From Straminergon stramineum (taxonomy: Eukaryota; Streptophyta; Bryopsida; Hypnales; Calliergonaceae), in the NCBI GenBank assembly GCA_963920665.1, contig OY987263.1:30988547-31052546 (forward strand): 64,000 bases of DNA, written 5' to 3'. The position numbers were made by a program, and so were the translations under genes. Shown one piece after another: positions 51,501-61,388 of the stretch; the stretch's first letter is position 1, and every line of letters begins with the position of its first letter. A model generated the notes under the pieces. That model had not been told where the DNA came from, ran no database searches, and saw only the letters and a list, made by a program, of their open reading frames with translations.

Positions 51501-54500
51501 CTATCTAATTTGGCTCTCGAAAACACAACGCATGTATCATAACAATGATGGCTAGAAGATGGTTGAAACCAAGAAACCAATGGTTAGTTATTAGTCATCT
51601 CTCTATTGAATTTCCCATTCCCTATATATTGTCCATGGGGCTTGACTAGTAATGGGTGGTTCTCTCATACTTGAAAGTCTTATATGAAAAGCTCTACATT
51701 TTGAGTGCCAAAATATAGTTTCTACATGGGACTCTATGGAATTGCAAACATTGTGGTAGCACCACATCTCTCAACCCATGGCAAATTTTTTTCAATCAAA
51801 TTATCCTTTCCTTTTAAAGTTCATGACATTTTTTAGAATGATGTTAAACCCCCTGTGAGTCAGAATCAGTATCCTATGAGCAGACTGGTTCTCATGAAGT
51901 TTATATAAGCATAGTGACCTGGTTGATAGGACACATAGAAGATGATCTCTACATAAAACCAATAAAAGCAATGGTCTCTAGGAATCAATGGTATGCCATT
52001 ATCATCCAACATGTCACCCTCACTAAATAAAGAACTTGAATGTTTGACTCCATTATGGGCGGGGGTGGATTGGCCCCCTCGCTCGTCCCCCAAGTGAATC
52101 CAGGGATGCATGTAAAAAAAAGACCCCCTATTCGATGTGTCATTAATTTATCTTCTGTACCACTCCTACCTAATTTGGGGCCTCTGGTTGCAAATATGAA
52201 TTCAAAATTTGCAAATTTTATCATGCATGACAAATTAAAAAATAAAAAATTCAGGATTTTTCCTTGGGGACGAGCAAGGGGGTCAATCCACCCCGGTCCC
52301 ATTATAGCAGTGAGGGTTCAGAGGAGATTTTACTGAGGTATGTGCACCTAAAAGTGACACTCTCCTAATTGTGACACCTGTCTACAGCTGTCCAAGATTT
52401 TTAGGTGCAGATACCTTACTGCATTAGAAGTATCTTGAGCTAACAGGAACAGTAGACTTACCCACAAGCACTTGCAGCATGCAGTGGAGGAGCTCCTTTA
52501 TCATAAAACCAGTACTCAGAGCCAACAAAATTGGAGCACAGCTGCAGAGCCAAACATTTTCTAGAATATAATTTAGGGTGTCCAGTACTAGCTACTAATG
52601 GCCAAAAGGACAAGCAAGTAATCACCAAATGTGAATAATTATCCGAACTGATAGAAACACGTAATTTTCATACCACTCTTACTCTTACATATAATCTTCA
52701 ATACAATATTCAATATGTTTCTTAGTACAGTCATTGGAAATGCCAATGATGTGGAGACACCCACCTTACCAAAATAGTTTCCTGAGTGTTTGGAAATGTC
52801 ATGCTCGTCAAGAGAAATAGTATAGTTGGTCTTGGTCTTCTTTTGTTTCTTTGAAGCCAACAGAAAACGGTCTCCCTCTGTGAGATACAACCTGTAGCTG
52901 TTGTTTGCAACATCCATAAATTTGCAACATCCATAGGTTAGTGCATTTTAAAGATTGAATATGTAGCTAAAGTGAACAATTGGGTTGAATTCAAGATTTA
53001 AGTGGATGACATGTAGCAATATTGGATAGTGACTCACAAACTAGAAGGATAATATTGAATTGGAAAAAAAATGGAATAGGTTTTTCACAAATGGTATGTT
53101 CTCAAGGAAGATGTGTCGCAAATATCTTATATTCTGCAAATTGGTATTGATACCCTATGTCTATTGATACCCTTATATCCAAGAATTTTAGGATTTAGGG
53201 TGTCTCTCACATTACAAATGAGGTCATCAAGAATATTTGGAATTACCTTGGAGTCAACCACTTGGCATGGACTTGGCGGCGAATGTGGCATTCAATGGGT
53301 CCAAAGTCTTCTGGGACAGGACGTGTAAGAAACACTCGAAGATCTGTAATCATACTTGCCACATTCCCAAACCACTGTTTGTTATCACACCGTGGTTCTG
53401 GACAGTACACAGGGGTTAACCCTTGCTCTTGCAATTTCTTTTCCAAGTCCTGCACAAATAAATCAAGCATTTTTCCGCTTGCTTATACCGGTAGTCTTGA
53501 TGTTCACTCATTTTAGCGACTCTTCGGTGTTCAATTTATCCTTGCATTGCAAATAAATCTACATGACTTGTATGCTACACTATTTATTTTCATTTGTATA
53601 TGTTAACCTAATTTATAGGTTTTATGTTGTTTCAAACACCAAGTAATATTGCATCTCTAGAAGGATATTAACATTAAGACACCATTTAGCAACTTGGTTG
53701 GCCACCTGTTCATTGCCTCGCCATTCACTCAAAAACTTCTCATTCTACTCTTTCAAGGGTTAGAGGTGGTCCCAATGTTAAAACAAGCACACTAACTTGG
53801 GGCACATCAAATAAGAGATGATGTTAAATAGAATGAACAGTGTAGTCTGGAAAGAATGAATGTTGTAGTACTTACAGTGGCATCTTCACAACTTGTGGTA
53901 TTTGAAACACTTTGGTAAGAAACAGGCCTTTGAAACCAATCCCGTCCTCTGATGGCTCTACCCAGAAATCTACTTGACCAATTTCCTTTCTTGCCAAAAT
54001 TAATCCCACCTTGCGAAGTGTCAGATGGTACTTCAATACATTAGGGGAGATTTGAGGCCTCTACATGCCTACAAGTTCCTAGGCTACGGGGAACGCACGA
54101 CCTACACCACTGGTGCAGTTTGATGTGGCTGAGACACTACCACGTTAAAAAAGAATGAAATTTTATTTTTTCAACTTCTTTTCACATTTCAAAACTAAGT
54201 TGTTGTTTTTCTTAAGATTTTTTTTCTGACAACAATCAGCCGGTCCTGGACTACACAAGGAACAGGTAGGGGAACATGCCTGAAACGGCCCTCCTGAGGC
54301 TTCAAATCCCCTCTAATGTGGGTGAATACATAAAATTAATGAGGAAAAAAAGTCAACACTTGGTTTCTTAATCCATCATCTTTGGATGGACATTAGATTA
54401 TCCATTTGGTAGAATCTAGGAAAATCCATATGACAACTTCTAAAACAAAATAAAGCTAGTTTGGTAATTACACAATTAGGAACTTCGCTAAAAGTGTTTT

Positions 54501-56400
54501 CGATATTGAGAAATCAAAATTCATGCACATATCTAAATTACTTCTTTGTAAAACAAATCTTATTTATAGAAACTTTAAGACTTAGAACGCATTAAACAAA
54601 GAATCTAGTGAACTCATGATACCAAGTTATTATACCATCATACTAAAATGAAATCATTTATTAACAGTAAAACATGTATTTCATAATATTTCAAATCCTT
54701 CCAAATTGACAAATGTGGCAAACATCCAATTATTGATTGATTTCAAGTTCATACATCATAGCCCATTTAACTAGTCTTTAGGGGTTAACAAAATTGAAGA
54801 AGTTAGAAATGTATAGCACATACATTAATAATAAGTGAAAGCATCAATTAATGGTCAAAAGTGCAAACCTTGGAAAAATTTCGAGGTGTGAATTGTCCTC
54901 GCAAGCTATCTACAAGTACTTCCTTCCTAGGAGTTCTGGGAGTTCTAGGAGTCATGAGAGAAGTTTGGGGCATTCTAGGGGTTCTAGGAGTCAAAGAAAA
55001 TACTCTGGAAGTGATGGTAGTCCTCGGAGTCTTGGGAGTTTGTGGCATGATCATTGTGTCCCTAAACATCACATCAACAAAGATTCATAAATGAAAATGA
55101 ACATTTTAATTGATCATTTTGTGAAAATTGAAAATTGAAAATTAAATGTGGAAAACTTTTCTATCAAAAGAATCAGTGAAGAAGATTGAATAAGTTCGTC
55201 AATAAAAATGTATAATTGGACTTAAAAAAACTCTCCATTTGATTTATCCAAAACTGCTAAAAAGAAAGCATGAGGACCAACTCATGCCTCTTAGTCTTCT
55301 AGGGGGTAACAACAATAGTAATAGAGTGTGGTTAGACTAAAGCACCTTTTGGGGCATGATGGAGTTGGCGGGTATATGCTTATGGGAGTAGTAGTGAGGG
55401 GACCAGGAATGAAGAAGTCGTTACTTGCCACCAACCCTACACAAGAGAATTAGTTATGCGGATTTTAATGTAAAGATGTTTAAAACTTGACAAGACATCA
55501 ATGTAATTGCCTTATGTTTATTCAAAGCAGAACTAGAGAAAATCTTTATTTGACAAGCAAGTTATAAGGGAATCTGGACTTTTCAACAATCTCCACCCCA
55601 ATTGGACTTTTCACCCCTAAATTGGATCAAGAGGCTCAACTTACCATCTTTTGAGCAATTTTCAATAGGTCACCCAATGGGATTTCTTTATGTTGAAGCT
55701 AACTAATTATTTGACAAATGCAATGTCCTTCACTCATTTTGTTGATATATAATATAATATGGCAATATGTTGAATTGAATTATCAAATTTCAAACCATGA
55801 ATCCTTAGTCCTCTAGCGGTTATGTAAGATTCATTCCTCTTCTCAACCTAATCCCACAAGGTTTGACTACAATTGAAATTGAAAATGATTTAACAAAAAG
55901 TGCAATATTATACCTGATAAGGAGCGAGTTCTTTTCTTTTGAGGGATGGCTAGTCTTGGAACACGTAATTCGTTCCGTGTATTCCCTCCTGTCATCTGTA
56001 TACATTCTTTTTGATAAGAACACAAAACAAAATGCTTGCCACATAAACCAAAGGACATACATAGGGAGACCTTTCCATGTTAGAGGTTGGATGTTCTTTA
56101 TGATGTTCATTCTTTCAAAAATAGTCTAAGTCCATTGAAAACCCTGTTCTATTAGACATTCTTGTATTGATGCATTAGACAATTGCTTTGTATGCCTTGG
56201 AATTCACTGAAACAAATGCAAGACCAACTGATACAAACCTTGGAGTTTTTTAGGGCACTAGCATTAGGTTGCCGTGAACAAAGAAGGGATTGGTGGTCCT
56301 TGTTGTCGGCTTTAAGTTCACATTCTTCCCTCAATAGCTGAATTTCAGGCTTGGGGAGTTGCAACTTGACGGAATTCCAATCAAATCTTCGATTGTCCAT
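48552..56400 (-). CDS. TLP: Tubby-domain protein without F-box (TULP-like), 13 exons, about 507 aa
   Basis: Tubby C-terminal domains bind PI(4,5)P2 and tether the protein to membranes; animal TULPs deliver cargo to cilia. Exons on the minus strand, high to low: 56400-56239, 55995-55914, 55436-55346, 55061-54869, 53989-53876 (5' border uncertain), 53449-53247, 52897-52765, 52541-52462, 50650-50401, 49785-49723, 49108-49061, 48765-48712, 48602-48552. Phases agree and the total is 508 codons. The Tubby domain spans about 262-507: FGPIECHIRR, FLLASKKQKKTK (basic phosphoinositide-side cluster), NYFGK-LCSNFVGSEYWFYD, VNVLGIAGPRRM, YCLNFNGRVTKPSVRNFQ, VILQFGK, FTMDYQHPMSALQ and the terminal FSICLSSLDPKIACE. 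Residues 112-176 hold eight T-P-[K/R] motifs. No F-box is present before the domain. TTTGTTAG just before the ATG suggests a 5' UTR exon nearer 58.6 kb. Introns contain three inverted-repeat elements. Introns reach 1.8 kb. Confidence 0.86.
48837..48890. repeat. Hairpin plus 20-bp tandem repeat in a Tubby intron
   Basis: GACTGAGAACTTT (48,837-48,849) pairs perfectly with AAAGTTCTCAGTC (48,858-48,870). The unit at 48,851-48,870 is then repeated exactly at 48,871-48,890, giving a second possible pairing arm. It lies in the intron before exon 12. Confidence 0.85.
50211..50360. mobile_element. Short inverted-terminal-repeat element in a Tubby intron (150 bp)
   Basis: Starts TTAACCCTTAAAGGAC and ends GAAGGGTTAA, giving short inverted ends. 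The start matches 7168-7183 of the fold-back element family, including a following ATGACC or GTGACC block. It is non-coding, and no target duplication is clear. Confidence 0.5.
50861..52056. other. AT-rich interior of the long Tubby intron
   Basis: Part of the 1.8-kb intron between exons 8 and 9. It contains no exon-like frame with domain motifs and no complete element apart from the one starting at 52,057. Confidence 0.5.
52057..52298. mobile_element. MITE with 7-bp target duplication (242 bp)
   Basis: Terminal inverted repeats of about 35 bp: GGGGGTGGATTGGCCCCCTC at the left end pairs with GAGCAAGGGGGTCAATCCACCCC-type sequence at the right end. The direct repeat CCATTAT flanks both sides (52,050-52,056 and 52,299-52,305). 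Duplication length and G-rich ends fit a non-autonomous hAT-like element with one mismatch in an 8-bp site, but the superfamily is inferred. Its arms are well matched, so insertion is probably recent. Confidence 0.82.
54038..54319. mobile_element. Inverted-repeat element beside a Tubby exon (282 bp)
   Basis: The left end ACATTAGGGGAGATTTGAGG and the complement of the right end, ACATTAGAGGGGATTTGAAG, form inverted repeats. Weaker arm similarity extends further inward. No clear target duplication. The left end lies 6 bp from an AG at 54,031-54,032 (minus strand) that could serve as acceptor of exon 5, so the pyrimidine tract and branch region of that intron would be element sequence. Confidence 0.65.
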
Positions 56401-56403
56401 AGC

Positions 56404-58329
56404 CTAACAAATGTCAAGTGTTCGTATCACAATGATGAAAATGTATGAGAAGACCCATGTTATTATGAATTCAAATAGGAGATTGGTAACTGACTTCATC
56501 CTCATTTTTGTTACAAGTTTTAGGTCAAATAAGTAGGCTCATTTTGATATTGCCATAATTGCATTGTGCCATACAAATGAAACAATTGAAATAAATAACA
56601 AAATCTAATTAAAGATGCAGAGAAATCATGGAATAGAAATCAACTAATATTCTTGAGCACTATAACCTCAGCGCAAGGCACAATGGGTAACAGATATTTT
56701 GTCATGAGATATATCCCAAAACAAATGCTTGATTATAAAGGAGAGTCTACAAAATCCAACTTCAACTCCTTTAGTTGAGAGCAACTCTCAAACACAATTT
56801 GCCACATTACCATTTACTGAAAACTAAAATTGCACTGAAAAAAAATGTGTAACAAATTACTAGATGTTGGAGAGAAACCTTGACAAGATTTGATCTAGGC
56901 CCTATCATACATTCGAAAATTATTGAATGCAAGGAAAAAAACATCAACAGAATAAAACCTAAAGAACAAACTCATATCAATCTCAAACCAAAAAATATCA
57001 TTGAACAAAGAAAAGTGTCTCACTTAGTCTATCTTAGTTCTCATATCCCCAAAATACAAGGGCCAACTTCCATTCACATAGAATCAGTCAAACCTTGCAA
57101 AGCTTGCATAAACTTTTGGATTGCTTTTAGTTTGACAACAAAACAAAGCTATTCTTAAAATGTAGTTTCTCCCTACTCACATAAAGATGGAAGCATCATG
57201 AAACTTTGGCTTTCGATCACCAAAGGTTATTTTGACACAAGAAATTTGGGAAATTCATTTCTAATTCCAACACAACATGGAAGTTTGTTCTTATGTGATG
57301 CGTGTTGATGACATTCAACTCTCTTCAAGTCAAGCCATTGTAGTCTTCATTAGCAAAGACAACCACAAAAAATTGGATAGAAACATCTACATTTGCATCT
57401 AGTGATCAATAGGCCAAAAACAAAATGTGATAGAATGATACAAGAGATTCTTGTGAAGGTTAGATAGGTTTGTTAAAGAAGACCAAACTCAACAATTGAT
57501 GCACAACTAACTTCCCCCATAAGGGTTGTAAAAAACCACCAAACCACTATATAGGCTAGGGGATTAGTATCTTGAGGCTCCATACAGCAATATCAAGAGC
57601 ACAACTACTATGGCAAAATCGAAGGGAATGAATGAAATCAACCTTTGATGTTGAAATAAGTGATGATTTTGTACTAGATAATTGGTATGGTCGAGGTTTG
57701 GAACAACCTTTAGTCATCAGATATAACCTTTTCATGTCAACTTAATTAATAATGTCAAAATTTGTAAAAATCTAAGGCTCTCTCTAAAAGTAAATTGGAT
57801 GGGATTATAACTCTAATTCAACTTTACTCTTTCCAATGGCCATGTGTCATGCACCAAATAAATGACAAGGAGGGATCACTCATGAGATTTTGCCCATTGA
57901 CTATTGACTATACACTTCAAACAACTTTCATGTTCTAGTGCTATTTTTTCAAATAGCCTGAGAATGTACACAAATTAGTGCTCACAATTGGAAAAGCCCC
58001 ACCTTTCCCTCATAGAAAAATTTGTTTCAAAATAGAACACTCCAAATTGTAAATTCATCCCCAATAAATCTTGAGCCAACTCCTTTAAATCTTCTGTCCA
58101 CTCAAATTACATTCAAAAACCAAGTCTATGGAAGCACCCCCTAATAAATGGAGATTTCAATCTAATTATGATTTGTGACATGGTTGCTCAAAGCCAATCC
58201 ATGCAAGCCACATCATTAAAACTCTTGATGTTGTCTGTGACAATGAATCCAATGCCATTGATGACCAATGGCAAATCTCATCCTACCTTCATGGTACATT
58301 TATTTGATGCATCTTCAATCATTTTCTAT
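56404..58329. other. AT-rich region between the divergent Tubby and carboxypeptidase genes
   Basis: No exon-like frame with clear splice sites. It may hold a leader intron of the Tubby gene, since its first coding exon begins directly after an acceptor-like AG. A plus frame at 56,880-57,158 is lysine/asparagine-rich low-complexity sequence and not convincing. Confidence 0.5.
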
Positions 58330-58560
58330 AAGGTAGGAGGTCCATAAAGTGCCCATTTAAGAGATGGAAATTAATTGGGGAAGGTTAAACTTCTTGAAAT
58401 ATTTGCAATAAAATTTCCTTAAAAGACAAATAAAATTGGCATTTAAACCAAGTCATTTCAAATGCTTTGGACCTTCGTGAAATTAGTCATGAATTTTTGA
58501 AGTTAAAACGCAGTGATCTCTAAAAGCGTTCACCCCTTCTGAAATGTACACTGTTTCCAC
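58330..58560 (+). repeat. Dispersed repeat, copy 2 (first copy at 32,640)
   Basis: Colinear with 32,640-32,850 through the TGGACCTTC and GAATTTTT blocks. Its distal end is half of the hairpin at 58,518-58,627, so the element ends at the edge of the carboxypeptidase promoter. Confidence 0.6.
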
Positions 58561-58627
58561 ATTGCTAGTGCGATTCGAAAGCAAAATGCAAAATATTATA
58601 CATTTCAGGAGGTGGACGCTTTCAGAG
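58518..58627. repeat. Inverted repeat (hairpin) at the promoter edge
   Basis: The arm 58,518-58,549 (CTCTAAAAGCGTTCACC...) pairs with 58,598-58,627, whose complement reads CTCTGAAAGCGTCCACC. The loop is about 48 bp. It sits at the border between AT-rich repeat DNA and the GC-richer leader of the carboxypeptidase gene. Confidence 0.75.
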
Positions 58628-59302
58628 CCCGAGCGCTTTATGGACCTCCTCAGTTCTGCTGAATATCTCCGTACAAGATCTGCTTCTTCCATCAGATTTG
58701 TGCCATGCAAAGCCAAGAACTTTGTCAGTCGCTGATCAATGCTTCTCTTTCTGCGATCGAAATTGGTGGTGGCAAAAGCGCAGCATTGTGGGTTCGTCTG
58801 AATTTGGAGATTCAAGCACCGAAGGAACAGAGCTTACAATGACAGAGAGGTGTGTGCCGCACTGACGATTCTTCTTCTCGGGAAGTCATTTCCATCGATG
58901 CGGGCGAGTCTTTTCATTTTGAAGGTGCCGCATGGAGTGAACGGGAGAGTTTCGCCGAAGCTTTAATTCCAGTGGGAATCCTAGTCTGTGTTTTCTCTTC
59001 ACAAAATTCGGGGAGCTGAAGCGTCATTTCCTTGTTGAAAGTACCATCAGCTCCCTCTATTTTGCTGCTCCTCTGTTTCGGATTTTGGGATTAATCTCCT
59101 TCAGCGGATTTGTTTCTAGTGAGATTCCTTCTGGGTGTTTTCTCTTTCATGAATTTGAGAAGGAGGTGGAGCATCGTTTCGTGCTGAAAGTATCATCAGC
59201 CGAATCCATTGCTTCTTCTTTCTGGAAAAGCTTCTCTGTTTCGGATTTTTAGGGTTAATAAGTTTCGTTGAGTGGATTTGACGACGACTAGTTGTTGCAA
59301 AA
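58628..59302 (+). promoter_or_regulatory. Promoter and 5' leader of the carboxypeptidase gene
   Basis: GC-richer region directly upstream of ATG 59,303. It contains a tandem duplication (58,972-59,118 and 59,119-59,291) that covers most of the leader. Because the Tubby gene points the other way, the 58.6-58.9 kb part could act as a bidirectional promoter; this is inference. No TATA box is obvious. Confidence 0.5.
58972..59291 (+). repeat. Tandem duplication in the carboxypeptidase leader
   Basis: Two units of about 147 and 173 bp share, in order, GTGTTTTCTCTT, GAGGTGGAGC or GGGGAGCTGAAGC, CATTTCCTTGTTGAAAGT or CGTTTCGTGCTGAAAGT, ATCAGC, CTCTGTTTCGGATTTT, a GGGATTAAT or GGGTTAAT string, and GGATTTG. 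Divergence is moderate. Confidence 0.75.
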
Positions 59303-61388
59303 ATGTGTGGAGTGGTGACCATGACGATGGGCTCGCTGTTAAGGACGTTTCTGCTGGTTCTGTGTTTGCATCATGGCAGTGGACCAATGCTCGTAACAGG
59401 CTCCTCCTCAATTTTGCAATCGAGTCTACTTGCGAAGGAGCAAGCAGGTGAAATCATACGAGCTGCATTGGAGTCCCCAATCGTGTACGAGCGATTAGCG
59501 TACATGACCGACACCATCGGTCCCCGCTTCAGTGGCACACCTGAGCTCGAGCTCGCCATTGACTGGATCAAGGCAACAGCGGAGCAGGAGGATGGTATCA
59601 CCGTCAGGACGGAGCCCGTGATGGTTCCGCGATGGGTGAGGGGAAGCGAGTACGCCAATCTCCTCGCCCCTCGCCGCAAGAGCATGCGCATTCTATCTCT
59701 CGGCGGCAGTGTGGGCACCAACGGCACCACTCTCCGTGGAAGCGTCGTCGTCGTCTCTTCCTTCGATGACCTCGAAAACCAGAAAGACAACATCACAGGC
59801 AAAATCGTGGTGTACAACCAGGAGTTTATATCTTACGGCGAGACAGTGCAATACCGCGTCCTTGGAGCTTCTCGTGCGGAGTCTTATGGCGCCATTGCTG
59901 CTTTGATAAGGTCCGTGACGCCGTTCGGCACTCAAACCCCGCACACGGGCTCCACTCGCGCTTCCAGTATCCCCGCTGTGTCTATAACATTAGAAGATGC
60001 GCAAATGTTTGCGCGTATGCAAGCGCGTGGCCAGAGTATGGAAATTGAGCTCTACCTGGAAGCGCACACACTCCCCGACGTGCCATCTCGGAACCTCATT
60101 CTCGAGATTCAAGGCTCCAAGCACCCTGACGAGTTTGTCGTCCTCGGAGGGCATACTGATAGCTGGGACATTGCCGACGGTGCCATGGACGATGGAGGGG
60201 GCGCCTTTGTTGCATGGGAAGCGGTGAGGTTGATAAAATCTTTAGGTCTTCACCCAGAAAGAACCATTCGTGCTGTGCTTTGGACGAACGAGGAGAACGG
60301 GTCGCGAGGGGGACAAGCGTATGCTAATGACCATAGCGAAGAGCTTGAGAAGCATAGCATCGCTCTGGAATCTGATGCAGGGACGTTCACTCCGAATGGA
60401 ATCTCCTTCGCGGGATCCGATGAAGCGAGAAAGATTGTGGAGGCGATTGGAGAGCAGTTGTTGAAGGGAATAGGATCGGGAAATGTTTCGGGTGTGGGAG
60501 TGGGAGAGGATGTGTCGTACTTGAATGCACAGGGTGTACCTTCCGGAAGCTTGAACGTGTTGGATCCGCGACAGGGGAACGAATCGAACAACCCTTGCGT
60601 CCCGTTTAGTCGTCCGCCATATCCACCGTTCAATGAGGACAATTTCCTCCGAAGCGGCTACTTCTGGTATCACTCCATCTTTTTCCTGTAATTCCCTACT
60701 AATCGTGCTAGTCTAATTCTCTCTTGTTCGCATGTTTTCTGATTATTGTATTTATCTTTTTGTCAAAGGCGGGGGGGTTTGCAGCTGTCTAGAGATTTCC
60801 AAGCTTAGTCTTGGATAGATTGATCTCGCAGATCTCGACTTGTCATAAGTCAGATCGTTTAAGTATCTTGTTTTAATCAATTCTTGCATTCTGTCTGCTT
60901 ATTGCATTGATCAATTCTTTGAAGATGGATGTCAAGAGCTATCGAAGCTTAGCCCTGGAGAGGCTGATTTTTTAGATTTTAACTTTTCATGAGCTAGATC
61001 GTTCTAGGCTTATTCTCCCTTGTTAGAATTGATGCATTGTATTTTGTCTGCTTATTCCATTTATCATTCTTCTAAGGCGAGTGCTGCAACTGTCGAGCAG
61101 GCGAAGAGTAAGTCCTCGACAGTGTGATTTCGGAGGTTCCGACTTGTCATGAGCCAGATTTTCTACTTCAATTGTCGTTTCTGTTAAAATTTACGGTACC
61201 TCTCCACTTGATGGTAGATGTTGCGAGTTGTGTTGAGACTAATCGATATTGTGTGCCTGGACAGGTACCACCACACCGCGGCTGACACAATTGACAAGCT
61301 CTCGCCAAAGCAACTGCAGCACTGCGCTGCCACACTCGGTGTCTTCGTGTACAGCATTGCCAATCTGCCGTTCTTACTTCCTCGGTGA
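59303..61388 (+). CDS. Carboxypeptidase Q-like M28 metallopeptidase, 2 exons, 495 aa
   Basis: Zinc-dependent exopeptidase of family M28 (PGCP/carboxypeptidase Q), which releases residues from small peptides; family members are secreted or lysosomal/vacuolar. Exon 1 is 59303-60666 and exon 2 is 61265-61388, joined in phase across a Trp codon (TG|G). The N-terminus has a hydrophobic stretch (SLLRTFLLVLCLHH), a likely signal peptide; ATGs at 59,321 and 59,327 are alternative starts in the same frame. The di-zinc site is complete: H284 in GGHTDSWD, D296 in AMDDGGG, catalytic E330 and ligand E331 in NEENG, D358 in ESDAG, and a His of YHHTAADT (457/458). A protease-associated-like segment lies about 110-260. 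N-x-S/T sequons such as NGT, NIT and NVS fit secretion. Length matches the animal enzyme (about 470 aa). No frame damage. Confidence 0.95.
60735..61190 (+). repeat. Tandem triplication filling the carboxypeptidase intron
   Basis: The 598-bp intron is built mostly of three diverged units starting near 60,735, 60,892 and 61,039. Each has, in order, [AT]TTGTATT or CTGTCTGCTTATT, [AT]TC[AT][AT]T[CT]TTnT, a GGCG or GATGG block, a CTGTC or AAGAGCTATCGAAGCTTAG block, GACTTGTCAT or CTTTTCAT plus AAG/GAG[CT][CT]AGAT, and TTGTT..AAT. Units are about 145-155 bp. Confidence 0.65.

Noticed and set aside
53876..54065. Alternative reading RPQISPN...VVKMPL for Tubby exon 5
   Set aside because: It is open and in phase with exon 4, but it leaves the wrong phase for exon 6 (DLEKKLQEQG); the chosen frame joins exon 6 exactly.
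58483..58815. 110-codon minus ORF as first exon of the Tubby gene
   Set aside because: Half of it runs through the hairpin and dispersed repeat; no donor gives a frame that joins the first Tubby exon. A non-coding 5' exon in this area remains possible.
59371..59817. Long minus and alternative-frame ORFs over the carboxypeptidase gene
   Set aside because: Antisense shadows of a GC-rich coding exon with a complete M28 active site on the plus strand.
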